Assembly (NCBI RefSeq): GCF_005406125.1
Contig: NZ_BIXZ01000002.1
Span: 558,001 to 622,000 of the forward strand
DNA from: Haloarcula mannanilytica
Lineage (GTDB): Archaea > Halobacteriota > Halobacteria > Halobacteriales > Haloarculaceae
Direction: 5' to 3'
DNA length: 64,000 bases
A program made the position numbers and the translations under genes. The number at the start of each line of letters is the position of its first letter. Positions within the stretch are counted from its first letter, which is position 1. The notes below the pieces were generated by a model, which searched no databases, was not told where the DNA came from, and was given only the letters and a program-made list of their open reading frames with translations. Shown in pieces: positions 25,737 to 34,848 of the stretch.

Positions 25737-26900
25737 TTACTCGTCAGCGGTGACTCCCTCGTAGCCGACTCGCTCGGCGTCCGCCGCCGCGCGGTCGATG
25801 GCGGCGTCGAGGTCGAACGCCCTGACGATTTCCCCGTCACGAATCAGTGGCTCCAGCAGCGACTCGGCGTTCTCTGGCCCGTCGCGGTCGGCCAGGCCGA
25901 TGTGGTGGCCGCCGTCGGCGGTGCGGTACACCGACTTCGTGCCGGTGAGCTTCCCCCGCTTGGCCGCCGGTTCGCCGTCCAGTTCGACGATATCCAGCGC
26001 GAAATCCAGCGGGTCGGCGTTGGCGACGTAGCTCCCGACGCCGAAGCCGTCGGCCACGTCCCGCAGTTCCCGGAGCGTCGTCGGGGTCAGACCGCCCGAG
26101 AGGAACAGGTCCACGTCCTCGTGGCCGTAGGCGTCTAGCGTCCAGCGCACCTCTCGGACGATGTGGCGAAAGTCCCCACGGCGGGACCCAGTGGTGTCCA
26201 GTCGGACCCCCGTGAGGTCGTCGATGGCCTCGGCTGCACGGAGCGCTTCGTCGGTCTCGTCGCTGTAGGTATCCGTCAGGGCGATGCGGGGCGTGTCCTC
26301 GGGGACGGCGGCGTCGAAGGCCTGCCACGCTGCCTCCTGGTTGCCGCGGCCGAAGCAGATCATCAGCGCGTGGGGCATCGTTCCCCCGGCCTCGTGGCCG
26401 ATGAGTTCACCGGCGGCGACGTTCGAGATGCCGTCGAGGCCGCCCAGCAGCGCCGACCGCTCGACCATCGCGCCGATTGAGGGGTGGACGTGGCGCGAAC
26501 CAAACGAGAGCACCGTCGACTCCGGCGCGGCGTAGCGGGCTTCCAGCGCCCGCGTCGCAATCCCGGTCGGATGCGAGAGAAAGCCAAGCAGCGCCGTTTC
26601 GAGCCGGCAGAACTCCCGGTAGGGGCCTTCGATTCGCATCACTGGACCGCCGTCGAACAGTTGACCCTCCGGAAGCGCGTCGGCGTCGACGCTTCGGCCC
26701 TCCAGTAGCCGGGCGGCGTCTTTCAGCCCCGCCAGCAGTTTCCAGCGCCCCGTCGCGAACTGGTTCGCTGTCACCTCGGCGACCACGTCCGGGTTCTTTC
26801 CTGCGTGTTCCAGCGCCTCCATCGTCCGGTCGAAGTAGGCGTCGGTCGCCCGGCCGTCCCGAATCGCTTCGGGTGAAACGACATCGAACTCCTCAGTCAT
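25737..26900 (-). CDS. Nicotinate phosphoribosyltransferase
   Basis: The 387-residue protein has the archaeal NAPRTase pattern: VVAEVTANQFATGRWKLLAGL, SFGSRHVHPSIG, GTMPHALMI, ALTDTYSDETDEALRAA, the phosphate loop DTTGSRRGDFRHIVREV and LFLSGGLTPTTLREL. It forms nicotinate mononucleotide from nicotinate and PRPP for NAD salvage. The histidine in the central part is the likely phosphorylated residue of the family. It is divergent from the DUF3592-like gene and followed by the 25418-25702 gene. Confidence 0.86.
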   Translation of the reverse strand: MTEEFDVVSPEAIRDGRATDAYFDRTMEALEHAGKNPDVVAEVTANQFATGRWKLLAGLKDAARLLEGRSVDADALPEGQLFDGGPVMRIEGPYREFCRLETALLGFLSHPTGIATRALEARYAAPESTVLSFGSRHVHPSIGAMVERSALLGGLDGISNVAAGELIGHEAGGTMPHALMICFGRGNQEAAWQAFDAAVPEDTPRIALTDTYSDETDEALRAAEAIDDLTGVRLDTTGSRRGDFRHIVREVRWTLDAYGHEDVDLFLSGGLTPTTLRELRDVADGFGVGSYVANADPLDFALDIVELDGEPAAKRGKLTGTKSVYRTADGGHHIGLADRDGPENAESLLEPLIRDGEIVRAFDLDAAIDRAAADAERVGYEGVTADE

Positions 26901-27021
26901 GCCCCGTAGTTCGTCCGGGAGGGGGAAAAAGCGGTCCGGTCGGCGGTCACGAGGTGGAGACGCTCACTGCCGTTTCGCCGGAGTGGTAACGCTTTCTACG
27001 CGCCCGTCGATACGGCCGAGT

Positions 27022-27807
27022 GTGCTCAGTCCCCGCCGTTCCGTCGCCCTCCTGTTAGCGCTCGCATTACTCACCACCGGGACCGGTCTCGCCGTTTCAC
27101 AGTACCTGGCCGCGACCGGCTACGAGACGACGACGGGCACGGTCGAGACCGTCGAGATGGATAGTTACGCCGAGATCGGACGGCCGACCCTCGGCGGGAA
27201 CCGGTACTACCAGCCGAACGTCACCTACACCTACCGCGTCGACGGTAGGACCTACACGGGGAGCGACATCGCGTTCGGGTCAGACGTGGACACGAACCAG
27301 CGGGACCGCGCCGCGCGGGTGCTGCAGCACTACGCTGAAGCGGAGCCGGTCACGGTCTACTACGACCCGGACAGCCCCGGTGACGCCTACCTCGTCAAGC
27401 GCTTCGACTTCTTCCCTGCCGGCGTTCTGGTCGCGTTCGGTCTTCTGCTGCTCGGCGACGCGCTCACGCCGCGGACGCGGTGGCTCCGCTTTGTCCTGTC
27501 GAAAATTCCGCTGAATCGGAGCGAGCGGAGTCCGCTCGAACAATCCGACGCCGACGACGGCGTCCCGGACGATCCGACGCGGATTCTCGACCAGGAGTCA
27601 CCCGAGAACGACGGTCCTGAAGACGGTGCTGCGCCGGTCAGTGGCCGCTGGGCCGTCGTCCTGTGGTCGCTCTGCGGTCTCGCCGCGCTCGGGACGGTCG
27701 CCGCCTACCTCGCCGTCTCACGGCCGCCTCACGACCTGATCGCGTATGTGACGGCAATCGTCATTGTCCTCGGGGCCGGCCGCTTCACCTACCGCCGCGT
27801 CATCTGA
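27022..27807 (+). CDS. DUF3592 membrane protein
   Basis: I place the start at the GTG at 27022, giving 261 residues; the extension to 26899 is basic and out of family. A first helix (about 7-30), a DUF3592 extracytoplasmic beta domain (about 32-125, with TVETVEM, NVTYTYRVDGRTYTGSDIAFG and VYYDPDSPGDAYL), a second helix (about 137-152), an acidic linker and two C-terminal helices are visible. Domain is widespread with no known function. Confidence 0.72.
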   Translation: MLSPRRSVALLLALALLTTGTGLAVSQYLAATGYETTTGTVETVEMDSYAEIGRPTLGGNRYYQPNVTYTYRVDGRTYTGSDIAFGSDVDTNQRDRAARVLQHYAEAEPVTVYYDPDSPGDAYLVKRFDFFPAGVLVAFGLLLLGDALTPRTRWLRFVLSKIPLNRSERSPLEQSDADDGVPDDPTRILDQESPENDGPEDGAAPVSGRWAVVLWSLCGLAALGTVAAYLAVSRPPHDLIAYVTAIVIVLGAGRFTYRRVI

Positions 27808-27814
27808 GAGCCGC

Positions 27815-29167
27815 TCACTCCTCGACTCGGTGAATATCGTCCAGGTCGCCGCTTTTCGGCCCGTTGACAATGCGGACGGTCTTGCCCGACCGGACCACCC
27901 GGAAGGCGTCGTTGAACTGCGATTCGTCGGGGACGACGTAGATGTTGTTGCGCGGCTGGACGGCGTCGTGTTCCTCTGTCAGTGCCGCCCGATACGCCCG
28001 TTCGAACTCTCTGGCGTCTTCTTCGGTGTCCCAGCGGGTCTCCCAGACGTAGCCGTAGCCGCCGGAGCCGTTGCGGTAGGGCACGACGAGGTCACCGCCC
28101 CAGCCCGCCGAGACCTCACTCTCGTAGCTGTAGCGGTCGCCCTCGGTCTGGCCGTTGTGGTACATCATCGCGTAAATCGAGGTCTCACCGACCGTGTCGC
28201 CGACCGGGTCGTGGTCGAAGCGACTCCAGTCACTACTGGAGCGGTCCGCGACGCTGACGTTCACGGGCTTCTCGTCGGGATATTTCTCGGGGTGGAGCAC
28301 CTGCTCGGTGCTGTCGGGGAAGTCGTCGTGCAGTGCGTCGACGGCGTCCCAGCCGCCATCCGAGCGGATCTGGTCGACGAACCGCGGGCCGGTGACGTAG
28401 GGCTGATAGAGGACGGTGAACAGCCCCTCGTTGTAGCTCGACTCCTGGCTGGTGTCCCCGCCGTCGCTACTTTCGCCGTCGCTGGTCCGGTCCGGGAGCG
28501 CGATACAGCCCCAGCCGTCACCACAGCGTCGCTCGTAGAGGACGCGGACGTAGTTGGCCTCCCCCTCGGTGACGCCCTGCCGGGAGAGCTGGGTATCCTG
28601 GGTCTTCGCGGAGCCGTTCAGCCCGAAGTGCTGGTCCTGCAGGGCGTGGACCAGTTCGTGGGACAGCGTCCGCCGGTCGATCTGTGGCGTCTCGGTCGGG
28701 CTGACGATGACGATCTCGTCGTTGCTCGGCGAGTAGTAGCCCTGGACCGTCGTCGAGAGCGTGTCGTCAATCGACTCGCTGCTGCCCGAATCTTCGCCAA
28801 TGATGAGGAGCGCTTCCCACACCTGGTCGTTCCAGGGGTTTTCCGGCCCGGCGCTGCCGCCGCTGCTGCCCCCCGAGCGGTTCTGGTACTCGGCCCGAGA
28901 GATGACTGACACCGGCACTGTCTCTTTGAACTCCAGGCCGCGGACCTGCTCGACGCGGGCCATCGTCCGGGCAACGACAGCCTCTCGCTCAGTCTCGTTC
29001 AGTCCGTCGTCGGTCGTCACAGACACCGAGTCGTCGTACCAGTAGCCGTTCTCGTAGCCGATGGCGTCCTCGCCGGCCGGCGTCTCGGGGTGGTCGCTGC
29101 CGCCGAAAGACGGGACCGTACAGCCCGCGAAGACGACCGCCAGCGCGACGAGCAGTTCCTTACGCAT
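27815..29167 (-). CDS. Surface lipoprotein with HExxH motif (Hvo_1808 family), copy 1
   Basis: The 450-residue protein has a short signal ending in FAGC (Cys16), followed by ENGYWYDDSVSVTTDDGLNE and a zinc-binding helix HELVHALQDQHFG (HELVH 170-174), the form of zincin metallopeptidases. Downstream glutamates could be the third ligand (the GVTEGEANYV segment). It is exported and lipid-anchored, and likely an extracellular peptidase; cleavage has not been shown for this family as far as I know. It overlaps the neighbour's 3' end by eight bases, a tandem duplicate. Confidence 0.78.
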   Translation of the reverse strand: MRKELLVALAVVFAGCTVPSFGGSDHPETPAGEDAIGYENGYWYDDSVSVTTDDGLNETEREAVVARTMARVEQVRGLEFKETVPVSVISRAEYQNRSGGSSGGSAGPENPWNDQVWEALLIIGEDSGSSESIDDTLSTTVQGYYSPSNDEIVIVSPTETPQIDRRTLSHELVHALQDQHFGLNGSAKTQDTQLSRQGVTEGEANYVRVLYERRCGDGWGCIALPDRTSDGESSDGGDTSQESSYNEGLFTVLYQPYVTGPRFVDQIRSDGGWDAVDALHDDFPDSTEQVLHPEKYPDEKPVNVSVADRSSSDWSRFDHDPVGDTVGETSIYAMMYHNGQTEGDRYSYESEVSAGWGGDLVVPYRNGSGGYGYVWETRWDTEEDAREFERAYRAALTEEHDAVQPRNNIYVVPDESQFNDAFRVVRSGKTVRIVNGPKSGDLDDIHRVEE

Positions 29168-30620
29168 CGTGGACCTCGTCGAGTTCGTCGGTCGTCGGCG
29201 CGTTCACGATGGTGACCGTGTCCCCGTCAATCCTGACGGCGATGGCGTCGGTGTAGGGACTGCCTTCCTCGATGACCCACTGGCCCGCTGCGGTTCTGGT
29301 GCCGCCCCAGTGAGCGATCACCGCCGCCCAGGCGTCGGCGAACTCGCGGGCGTCGGCCTCGCTGGTCCAGGTCGTCTTCCAGACGTAGGCCGTCTCCGAA
29401 CCGTTGTCGTAGACGTGCATCCGGCCGCCTTCCCAGCCGTCGGTCGCCGGCAGATCGTAGTTGTACGGGTCGTCGCTGTCCAGCGAGCCGTCCTCGTAGT
29501 TGATGACATCGCGGGTCCCAACGACGGCGGACTCGTTGTAGTCGTCGGCGATGGTGTATGCCATCGAACTGGCGATAGCCGACGGACCGACGACGGCGTA
29601 GTCGGGTCGGTTCCGGTCGGTCGAGGGTCTGACCCGCTCCCAGTCGTCGCTGGACCGGTCCGCAAGCGAAACCGATTCGGGTTCCCACCCGGGGTAGCGC
29701 TCGGGGTAGGTCACCTCGACGGCCCCGTCGGGGTAGTCGTCGTAGGCACCGTTGACGGCGCTCCAGTCCTCACGCTCCCGGAGATCCGAAATCAGCCCGG
29801 GACCGTCGCTGTAGGGGAAATACTGCATGAAGTTGATGCCGAAGTGGCGGTCGCCGCCGCCACCGCTCGACGTGTCGGGCCTGTCGATGCAGTCCCACTC
29901 CTCGCCGCAGCGGCCGGTGTACGCCTGCGTGACCGCGACGGCATCGCCCTCGACGAGCCCGTTCCGGCCCTGCACTTCGTCTCGCGTTCGCGCGTCGCTC
30001 GCCAATCCGAACTGCTGGTCCTGTAGCGCGTGGACGAGTTCGTGGGCCAGTGTTCCCCGGCTTATCGTCGGCGTCTCGGAGTCGCTGACGATAACGATTT
30101 CACCGCGTCGGCTGCTGTAATAGCCCAAGACGCTCTCGCCGCGATTGCTGTTCTGGACGGCGATGGAGTCGCGGTCCTCGCCAATAAAAAACAGCGCCTC
30201 GAATTTCGCGTTGTCGAACCGGCGTAGCGACTCGCCGGCTTCGCCGCCGGCCGTGTTGTTGCGGTACTCCGCCCGGGAGATGACGGAGACGGGGACCGTC
30301 TCTTGGAACTCCAGGCCGCGGATCCGCTCGACGCGGGCCATCGTCCGGGCGACAACGGCGTCCCGCTCCGTCTCGTTCAGTCCGTCATCGGTCGTTACGG
30401 ACAGCGACTCGTTGTACCAGTAGCCGTTCTCGTAGCCCAGTCGATCTTCGTCGGGTGCCGCCGGAGCGGAGCCGTCGTTCCCGTAGTCAACCGCGGAACT
30501 GTCGGGCGTCAGATCGTCGCCGCTGGGATCCGTCTGATCGGTCGGCGAACCGGGCGCTTGACAGCCTGCCAGCAACAGCACGGCGACACAGAGAACGGTG
30601 AGAGCAAACGGGCGGCGCAT
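29160..30620 (-). CDS. Surface lipoprotein with HExxH motif (Hvo_1808 family), copy 2
   Basis: The 486-residue paralogue has signal residues 1-20 ending LLAGC (Cys20), an acidic low-complexity section to about 60, ENGYWYNESLSVTTDDGLNE and HELVHALQDQQFG (HELVH 193-197) followed by a GLVEGDAVAVTQAYTG segment with a plausible third ligand. It precedes copy 1 on the same strand and overlaps it, so both are co-expressed. Both look catalytically complete. Confidence 0.78.
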   Translation of the reverse strand: MRRPFALTVLCVAVLLLAGCQAPGSPTDQTDPSGDDLTPDSSAVDYGNDGSAPAAPDEDRLGYENGYWYNESLSVTTDDGLNETERDAVVARTMARVERIRGLEFQETVPVSVISRAEYRNNTAGGEAGESLRRFDNAKFEALFFIGEDRDSIAVQNSNRGESVLGYYSSRRGEIVIVSDSETPTISRGTLAHELVHALQDQQFGLASDARTRDEVQGRNGLVEGDAVAVTQAYTGRCGEEWDCIDRPDTSSGGGGDRHFGINFMQYFPYSDGPGLISDLREREDWSAVNGAYDDYPDGAVEVTYPERYPGWEPESVSLADRSSDDWERVRPSTDRNRPDYAVVGPSAIASSMAYTIADDYNESAVVGTRDVINYEDGSLDSDDPYNYDLPATDGWEGGRMHVYDNGSETAYVWKTTWTSEADAREFADAWAAVIAHWGGTRTAAGQWVIEEGSPYTDAIAVRIDGDTVTIVNAPTTDELDEVHDA

Positions 30621-30696
30621 CTACCAGAAGGAAGGGCACCACAGTGAAAAGTCACACGGGGTAACTTTCGTAGTCGACCCGACCCAACGCCCGCGC

Positions 30697-31269
30697 ATGG
30701 AACTCGACCCGTCACAGACCGCCCTGGTCGTCATCGACATGCAGAACGGCTTCTGTCACCCCGACGGGAGCCTCTACGCACCGGACAGTGAAGCGGCCGT
30801 CGAGCCCTGTGCCCAGCTGGTCGACCGTGCCCGCGAGGCCGGTGCCAGCGTGGTGTTCACCCGCGATGTGCACCCGCCCGAGCAGTTCGACGGGAACCAC
30901 TACTACGACGAGTTCGACCGCTGGGGCGAACACGTCCTTGAGGGGTCCTGGGAGGCCGAACTCGTCGATGGGCTGGAACCCCAAGAGACAGACTTGGTCG
31001 TCGTCAAGCACACCTACGACGCCTTCTACCAGACTGAACTGGCGGGGTGGCTCGACGCCCACGGAATCAAAGACCTCGCCATCTGTGGCACGCTTGCGAA
31101 CGTCTGTGTGCTCCACACCGCCTCTAGCGCCGGTCTTCGGGACTACCGACCGGTTCTCATCGAAGATGCTGTCGGCTATATCGAGGACGACCACCGCGAG
31201 TACGCACTGGAGCACGCGGACTGGCTGTTCGGCGAGGTGACTGAGCGCGAGGAACTCGCGTTCGCCTGA
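30697..31269 (+). CDS. Isochorismatase-family cysteine hydrolase
   Basis: The start at 30697 (MELDPSQTALVVIDMQNGFC) gives 190 residues. The catalytic triad is visible as Asp14 (VVIDMQ), Lys104 (VVVKHTYDAF) and Cys137 (LANVCVLHTA), with the cis-peptide region ICGTLANVC. The family includes nicotinamidases, isochorismatases and N-carbamoylases; metal-binding residues of true nicotinamidase are not clear here, so substrate is open. It is divergent from the lipoprotein pair. Confidence 0.84.
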   Translation: MELDPSQTALVVIDMQNGFCHPDGSLYAPDSEAAVEPCAQLVDRAREAGASVVFTRDVHPPEQFDGNHYYDEFDRWGEHVLEGSWEAELVDGLEPQETDLVVVKHTYDAFYQTELAGWLDAHGIKDLAICGTLANVCVLHTASSAGLRDYRPVLIEDAVGYIEDDHREYALEHADWLFGEVTEREELAFA

Positions 31270-31368
31270 TAGGTGCCGCCCCCGTTCGCAGCGACGTAAC
31301 TGTGGTTGAAGACGGCCCCGAATACGATCTGAATTTCCGCAAGCACCCCGAGCCCTGTGAGAACCGTA

Positions 31369-32223
31369 CTATCCCGATGGTTCGTCGCCGGCCACACCCC
31401 GTTCGATGGTCACGCGCACCTCGTCGCCGACGGCAAAGTCAATACTCTCACCAACGAGCTTTGCGCCGAAACGCTCGCGGCCACAGAACAGCGCGATACC
31501 GGTTATCGGCTCGTCGTTTGCCAATACGGTCAGGTCGTTCCATGCGACCGTGCGGTCGGTCGTCCCGACCCGCTGTCCGGCAATAGCCGCTTCTTCGACC
31601 CCGTCACCGCCCAGTAACCCACCGCCGGAGTAGTGGGGCAGGCCGCCGTCGAGAACGCCCGAACCGTCGCCGTCGACATCGTTGGCGATACCGACAAAGG
31701 ATTCCCCCGGCGCTGGATGTGCAGGCTCGTCAAGTCGAACCCAAGTCTCGCCGGCTTCGGCGACCGTTCCGGTTCCGTCCCAGGTCACCGGGGTCACATC
31801 CACTGCCGCGTCGACCGGCAGTGACCCCGACGCACGGTAGTGGTTCGCGCCGGGAGCGCGGAATCCGAGATGGATGTGGTTCGGGACCCACGGCGCGAAA
31901 AAGCCCGCCCGAACCAGTTTCCCGAGGTCATCGCCGACAGCGACCGTATCGCCCGGTTCGACGGCCGGGTCGACGTGCAGCAGTCGTGCCACGACATCGC
32001 CGGTGTCGACAAGGATGAGATGGTCGTGCTCGGCGGCGTAGGGCTTCGGCGGCGCTTGGACCGTCTTCGTGTCTAGCACCTCGCCAGCAACCGGCGACGG
32101 CGCGCGCTCGCCGTCGGGGTAGAGGTCGATGGCACACCCCTCGTCGTGGGCGTCGAACGGCGAGTTGTACAGGGAGAACCGGTAGTACTGGAACAGCACG
32201 TCGCGCGGTATCGTGACGGCCAT
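31369..32223 (-). CDS. M23/LytM-like protein without signal peptide
   Basis: The 284-residue protein has AHDEGCAIDLYPDGERAPS (residues about 25-43, His26 and Asp33), PVAGEVL, LLHVDPAVEPGDTVAVGDDL and the NHIHLGFRAPG motif. These resemble the hybrid-motif fold of M23 endopeptidases, including their two histidine pairs and the GDTV loop. No signal peptide or membrane helix is present, so it is probably cytoplasmic. Haloarchaea have no murein, so the activity is unclear; the second half (about 150-284) is beta-rich. Function unknown. Confidence 0.62.
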   Translation of the reverse strand: MAVTIPRDVLFQYYRFSLYNSPFDAHDEGCAIDLYPDGERAPSPVAGEVLDTKTVQAPPKPYAAEHDHLILVDTGDVVARLLHVDPAVEPGDTVAVGDDLGKLVRAGFFAPWVPNHIHLGFRAPGANHYRASGSLPVDAAVDVTPVTWDGTGTVAEAGETWVRLDEPAHPAPGESFVGIANDVDGDGSGVLDGGLPHYSGGGLLGGDGVEEAAIAGQRVGTTDRTVAWNDLTVLANDEPITGIALFCGRERFGAKLVGESIDFAVGDEVRVTIERGVAGDEPSG

Positions 32224-32451
32224 CGGCGGCGATTAGGCGTGTGTCGATATGGCTCTGTCGACAGTAGGTTCAAGACCTATGCCGGGACCACCGCTTCGTG
32301 TGCGCTGACGACGACCGCGGCGGGGGCAGCGGGAGCGCGACACGTCCCGTCGCGACAGCCGTGTGTCGCCTGTTCGCTATCCGCCGCTGAGGGACGGCCG
32401 GACGCGTGACCGGCGGACCGTTTTAGCCCTGCGAGTCCCTACTGTTCGGCT

Positions 32452-33135
32452 ATGCGTCTGCTACGGGGCCGCGCCGCCGACCCCGAAACCGACTTCGATC
32501 GGACACGCCGGATGGCGGACCGCGTCGCCGAGGACCGCGAGCCGGCCCTGCGTGTCTGGCGACCGCACAGACAGGTGGCGTTCGGCCGCCGTGACGCGAA
32601 CAGCGACGGCTACGACCGAGCGCGCCGGACCGCCCGCAACCGGGGGTACACCGTCATCGAGCGCGCCGTGGGGGGTCGCGCCGTTGCCTACACCGGGTCG
32701 ACCGTCTCGTTTGCCCTAGCTGAGCCCACCGAGGACCCGCGGGAGACCATCGACGACCGCTACGAATGGGCGAAAGCCGCCCTGAAGCGCGCACTCGACG
32801 ACTGCGGCGTCACCGTTCGAACCGGCGAACCGGACGCCTCCTTCTGTCCGGGGAGCCACTCGCTTCAGGCCGGCGGAAAAATCGCGGGGCTTGCCCAGCG
32901 CGTCCGCCAGTCTGTAGCCGTGGTCGGTGGTATCGTCGTCGTTCGGGACCACGAGGCCATCGCCGAGGTGCTGGCTCCCATCTACGAGGCGCTCGATGTC
33001 CCGTTCGACCCACAGAGCGTCGGCAGCGTCGCCAACGCCGGGGGGACTGACGATGCCGACCAGGTCATCGCGGCGCTGGAACGGGCGCTGGCCGACGACC
33101 GCGACGTGTCGGTGACGGCCATCCGAGGGACTTAG
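32452..33135 (+). CDS. LplA-like lipoate/octanoate transfer family protein
   Basis: The 227-residue protein has the lipoate-protein ligase A fold: VWRPHRQVAFGRRDAN near the start, the substrate loop RAVGGRAVAYTGSTVSF and the catalytic region SLQAGGKIAGLAQRVRQ with the conserved lysine. The family activates lipoate or octanoate and transfers it to dehydrogenase and glycine-cleavage subunits. Archaeal LplA proteins often need a separate C-terminal domain protein (LplB); none is here, and this short one may act with an unlinked partner or be a transferase. Confidence 0.75.
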   Translation: MRLLRGRAADPETDFDRTRRMADRVAEDREPALRVWRPHRQVAFGRRDANSDGYDRARRTARNRGYTVIERAVGGRAVAYTGSTVSFALAEPTEDPRETIDDRYEWAKAALKRALDDCGVTVRTGEPDASFCPGSHSLQAGGKIAGLAQRVRQSVAVVGGIVVVRDHEAIAEVLAPIYEALDVPFDPQSVGSVANAGGTDDADQVIAALERALADDRDVSVTAIRGT

Positions 33136-33159
33136 GGGCGCGCCCGGTCGACTGGGCGT

Positions 33160-34491
33160 ATGCTCATCCGTAACGCGACGCTCCCGGACGGCCGCCAGCG
33201 CGATGTCCGGGTGCGTGGTGAGTCCATCGCCGAGGTCGGCCGCGACCTCGACGCGACCGACCAGCACGTCATCGAAGCGACCGGCAAACGACTCTTTCCG
33301 GGGATGGTTGACGCGCACGTCCACTTCCGCCAGCCCGGCTACCCCCACAAGGAGACGTGGGAGACCGGCTCCCGGGCCGCGGCGGCCGGCGGCGTCACCA
33401 CTGTCGTCGACCAGCCCAACACCGACCCGCCGACCATCGACGGCGAGGCGTTCGACCAGAAGGCCGACTTCGCCGCCGACTCTGTCGTCGACTGGGGCAT
33501 CAACGGCGGCGTCACGGCTGACTGGATTCCGAACGTCCTTCTGCGCCGTCGCCTGTTCGCGCTCGGCGAGGTGTTCCTCGCTGACTCGACGGGCGATATG
33601 GGCATCGAGGCCGACCTGTTCGCCGACGCGCTGGAGGCGGCCGACGACAATGACGTGCCAGTCACCGTCCACGCTGAGGACGCGGACTACTTCAACGACG
33701 ACGCCAAGGCCCGCGACGACGCCGACGCCTGGAGCGCCTTCCGGACCGCCAAGGCGGAAGCGAAGGCCGTCGAGCGGGCCTGTGCCGTCGCTCAGGAGCA
33801 CGACACCACGATACACATCGCCCACACCTCGACGCCGGAGGGCGTCGACATCGCGAGCGAGGCCGGAATGACGACCGAGGTGACGCCACATCATCTGCTG
33901 CTCTCTCGACGCGACCTCTCCGAACTGGGCACCTACGGCCGGATGAACCCGCCGCTGCGCCGCGAGAAGCGCCGCCAGAAGCTCTACGAGCGTGTGGTGG
34001 ACGGCACCGTCGACATGATCGCAACCGACCACGCGCCACACACCCGCGAGGAAAAAGACGCCAGTATCTGGGATGCGCCGTCGGGCGTTCCCGGCGTCGA
34101 AACCGTCCTGCCGCTCCTGCTTGCGGAGGCTCGGGATTCGGACAGCGGACTCACGTACGAGCGTGTTCGGGACCTCACCGCACGCAACCCCGCCGACGTG
34201 TTCGGCCTGCCACAGAAAGGTGGAATTGAGTCCGGCAACGACGCTGATCTCGTGCTCGTCGACACGACTGAGACGAGCGAGATCAACGGTGAGCGGCTGC
34301 ACTCCAAGTGCGATTGGACCCCGTTCGAGGGCCGCGAAGCGGTGTTCCCCGAATGGACGATGGTCCGGGGGACTGTCGTCTACGAGCGCGGCGACGCGCT
34401 GGAGAGCGACGACACGACGCCCCAGGAGGACGTGTTCTACGACCACCAGGGCGAGAACGTCCGTGGCACGGACAGCGAACGGTTAGAGTAG
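33160..34491 (+). CDS. pyrC: Dihydroorotase
   Basis: The 443-residue cyclic amidohydrolase has the metal motif DAHVHFRQPG (about 51-60), HAED and HIAHTSTPEG histidines, the ATDHAPHTREEKD aspartate region and GVPGVET. It interconverts carbamoyl aspartate and dihydroorotate in pyrimidine synthesis. The proton/metal pattern matches type I archaeal and bacterial dihydroorotases. Its 3' end overlaps the convergent small membrane protein by nine bases. Confidence 0.88.
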   Translation: MLIRNATLPDGRQRDVRVRGESIAEVGRDLDATDQHVIEATGKRLFPGMVDAHVHFRQPGYPHKETWETGSRAAAAGGVTTVVDQPNTDPPTIDGEAFDQKADFAADSVVDWGINGGVTADWIPNVLLRRRLFALGEVFLADSTGDMGIEADLFADALEAADDNDVPVTVHAEDADYFNDDAKARDDADAWSAFRTAKAEAKAVERACAVAQEHDTTIHIAHTSTPEGVDIASEAGMTTEVTPHHLLLSRRDLSELGTYGRMNPPLRREKRRQKLYERVVDGTVDMIATDHAPHTREEKDASIWDAPSGVPGVETVLPLLLAEARDSDSGLTYERVRDLTARNPADVFGLPQKGGIESGNDADLVLVDTTETSEINGERLHSKCDWTPFEGREAVFPEWTMVRGTVVYERGDALESDDTTPQEDVFYDHQGENVRGTDSERLE

Positions 34492-34848
34492 CGCCGCGAC
34501 GACGGACGTGCCGACCATTATTCCGCCGCCGCCGCCACAGAGCCGGGCCATCGCCCGACGGGAGTCTTTCTCTGTCCAGTCGCTTCGTGTGCCCATGTGC
34601 TCTTGCATGGCCTCGATGCCGTTGCCGGCGAGTATCGATCCGGACCAGCCCAGCAGGCCGAAGCCGAACACCAGCGCACCCAGCGCGAACACTGTCGCCT
34701 CACTGGCTCGGGCATCCCCGGTGTAGAGTGTCCAGCCCGCCATGCCGAGGCCGCCAAGCAACAGGCCGACGAGCAGCCCGCTCCCGAACAACCGGACCCT
34801 AGACGCCACGTAGCTTCGAAGCCGGGGTGGGTCGCCGGGAGCGGCCAT
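34483..34848 (-). CDS. Small membrane protein at the end of the dpp operon
   Basis: From the ATG at 34848 the protein has 121 residues with two helices (about 20-42 and 53-75) and a glycine-rich C-terminal stretch ending in a third hydrophobic segment. The start overlaps the last base of the permease stop. No known domain is visible; it may be a small accessory factor of the transporter or only co-transcribed. The frame can be extended upstream but its coding signal starts here. Confidence 0.62.
   Translation of the reverse strand: MAAPGDPPRLRSYVASRVRLFGSGLLVGLLLGGLGMAGWTLYTGDARASEATVFALGALVFGFGLLGWSGSILAGNGIEAMQEHMGTRSDWTEKDSRRAMARLCGGGGGIMVGTSVVAALL

Noticed and set aside
32224-32451. Possible tRNA-like ggttcaagacc sequence near 32267
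   Set aside because: No acceptor stem, D-arm or anticodon arm can be formed around it.
32716-34446. 576-codon open frame on the minus strand
   Set aside because: It is antisense to dihydroorotase, which has all catalytic motifs; the antisense translation has none.
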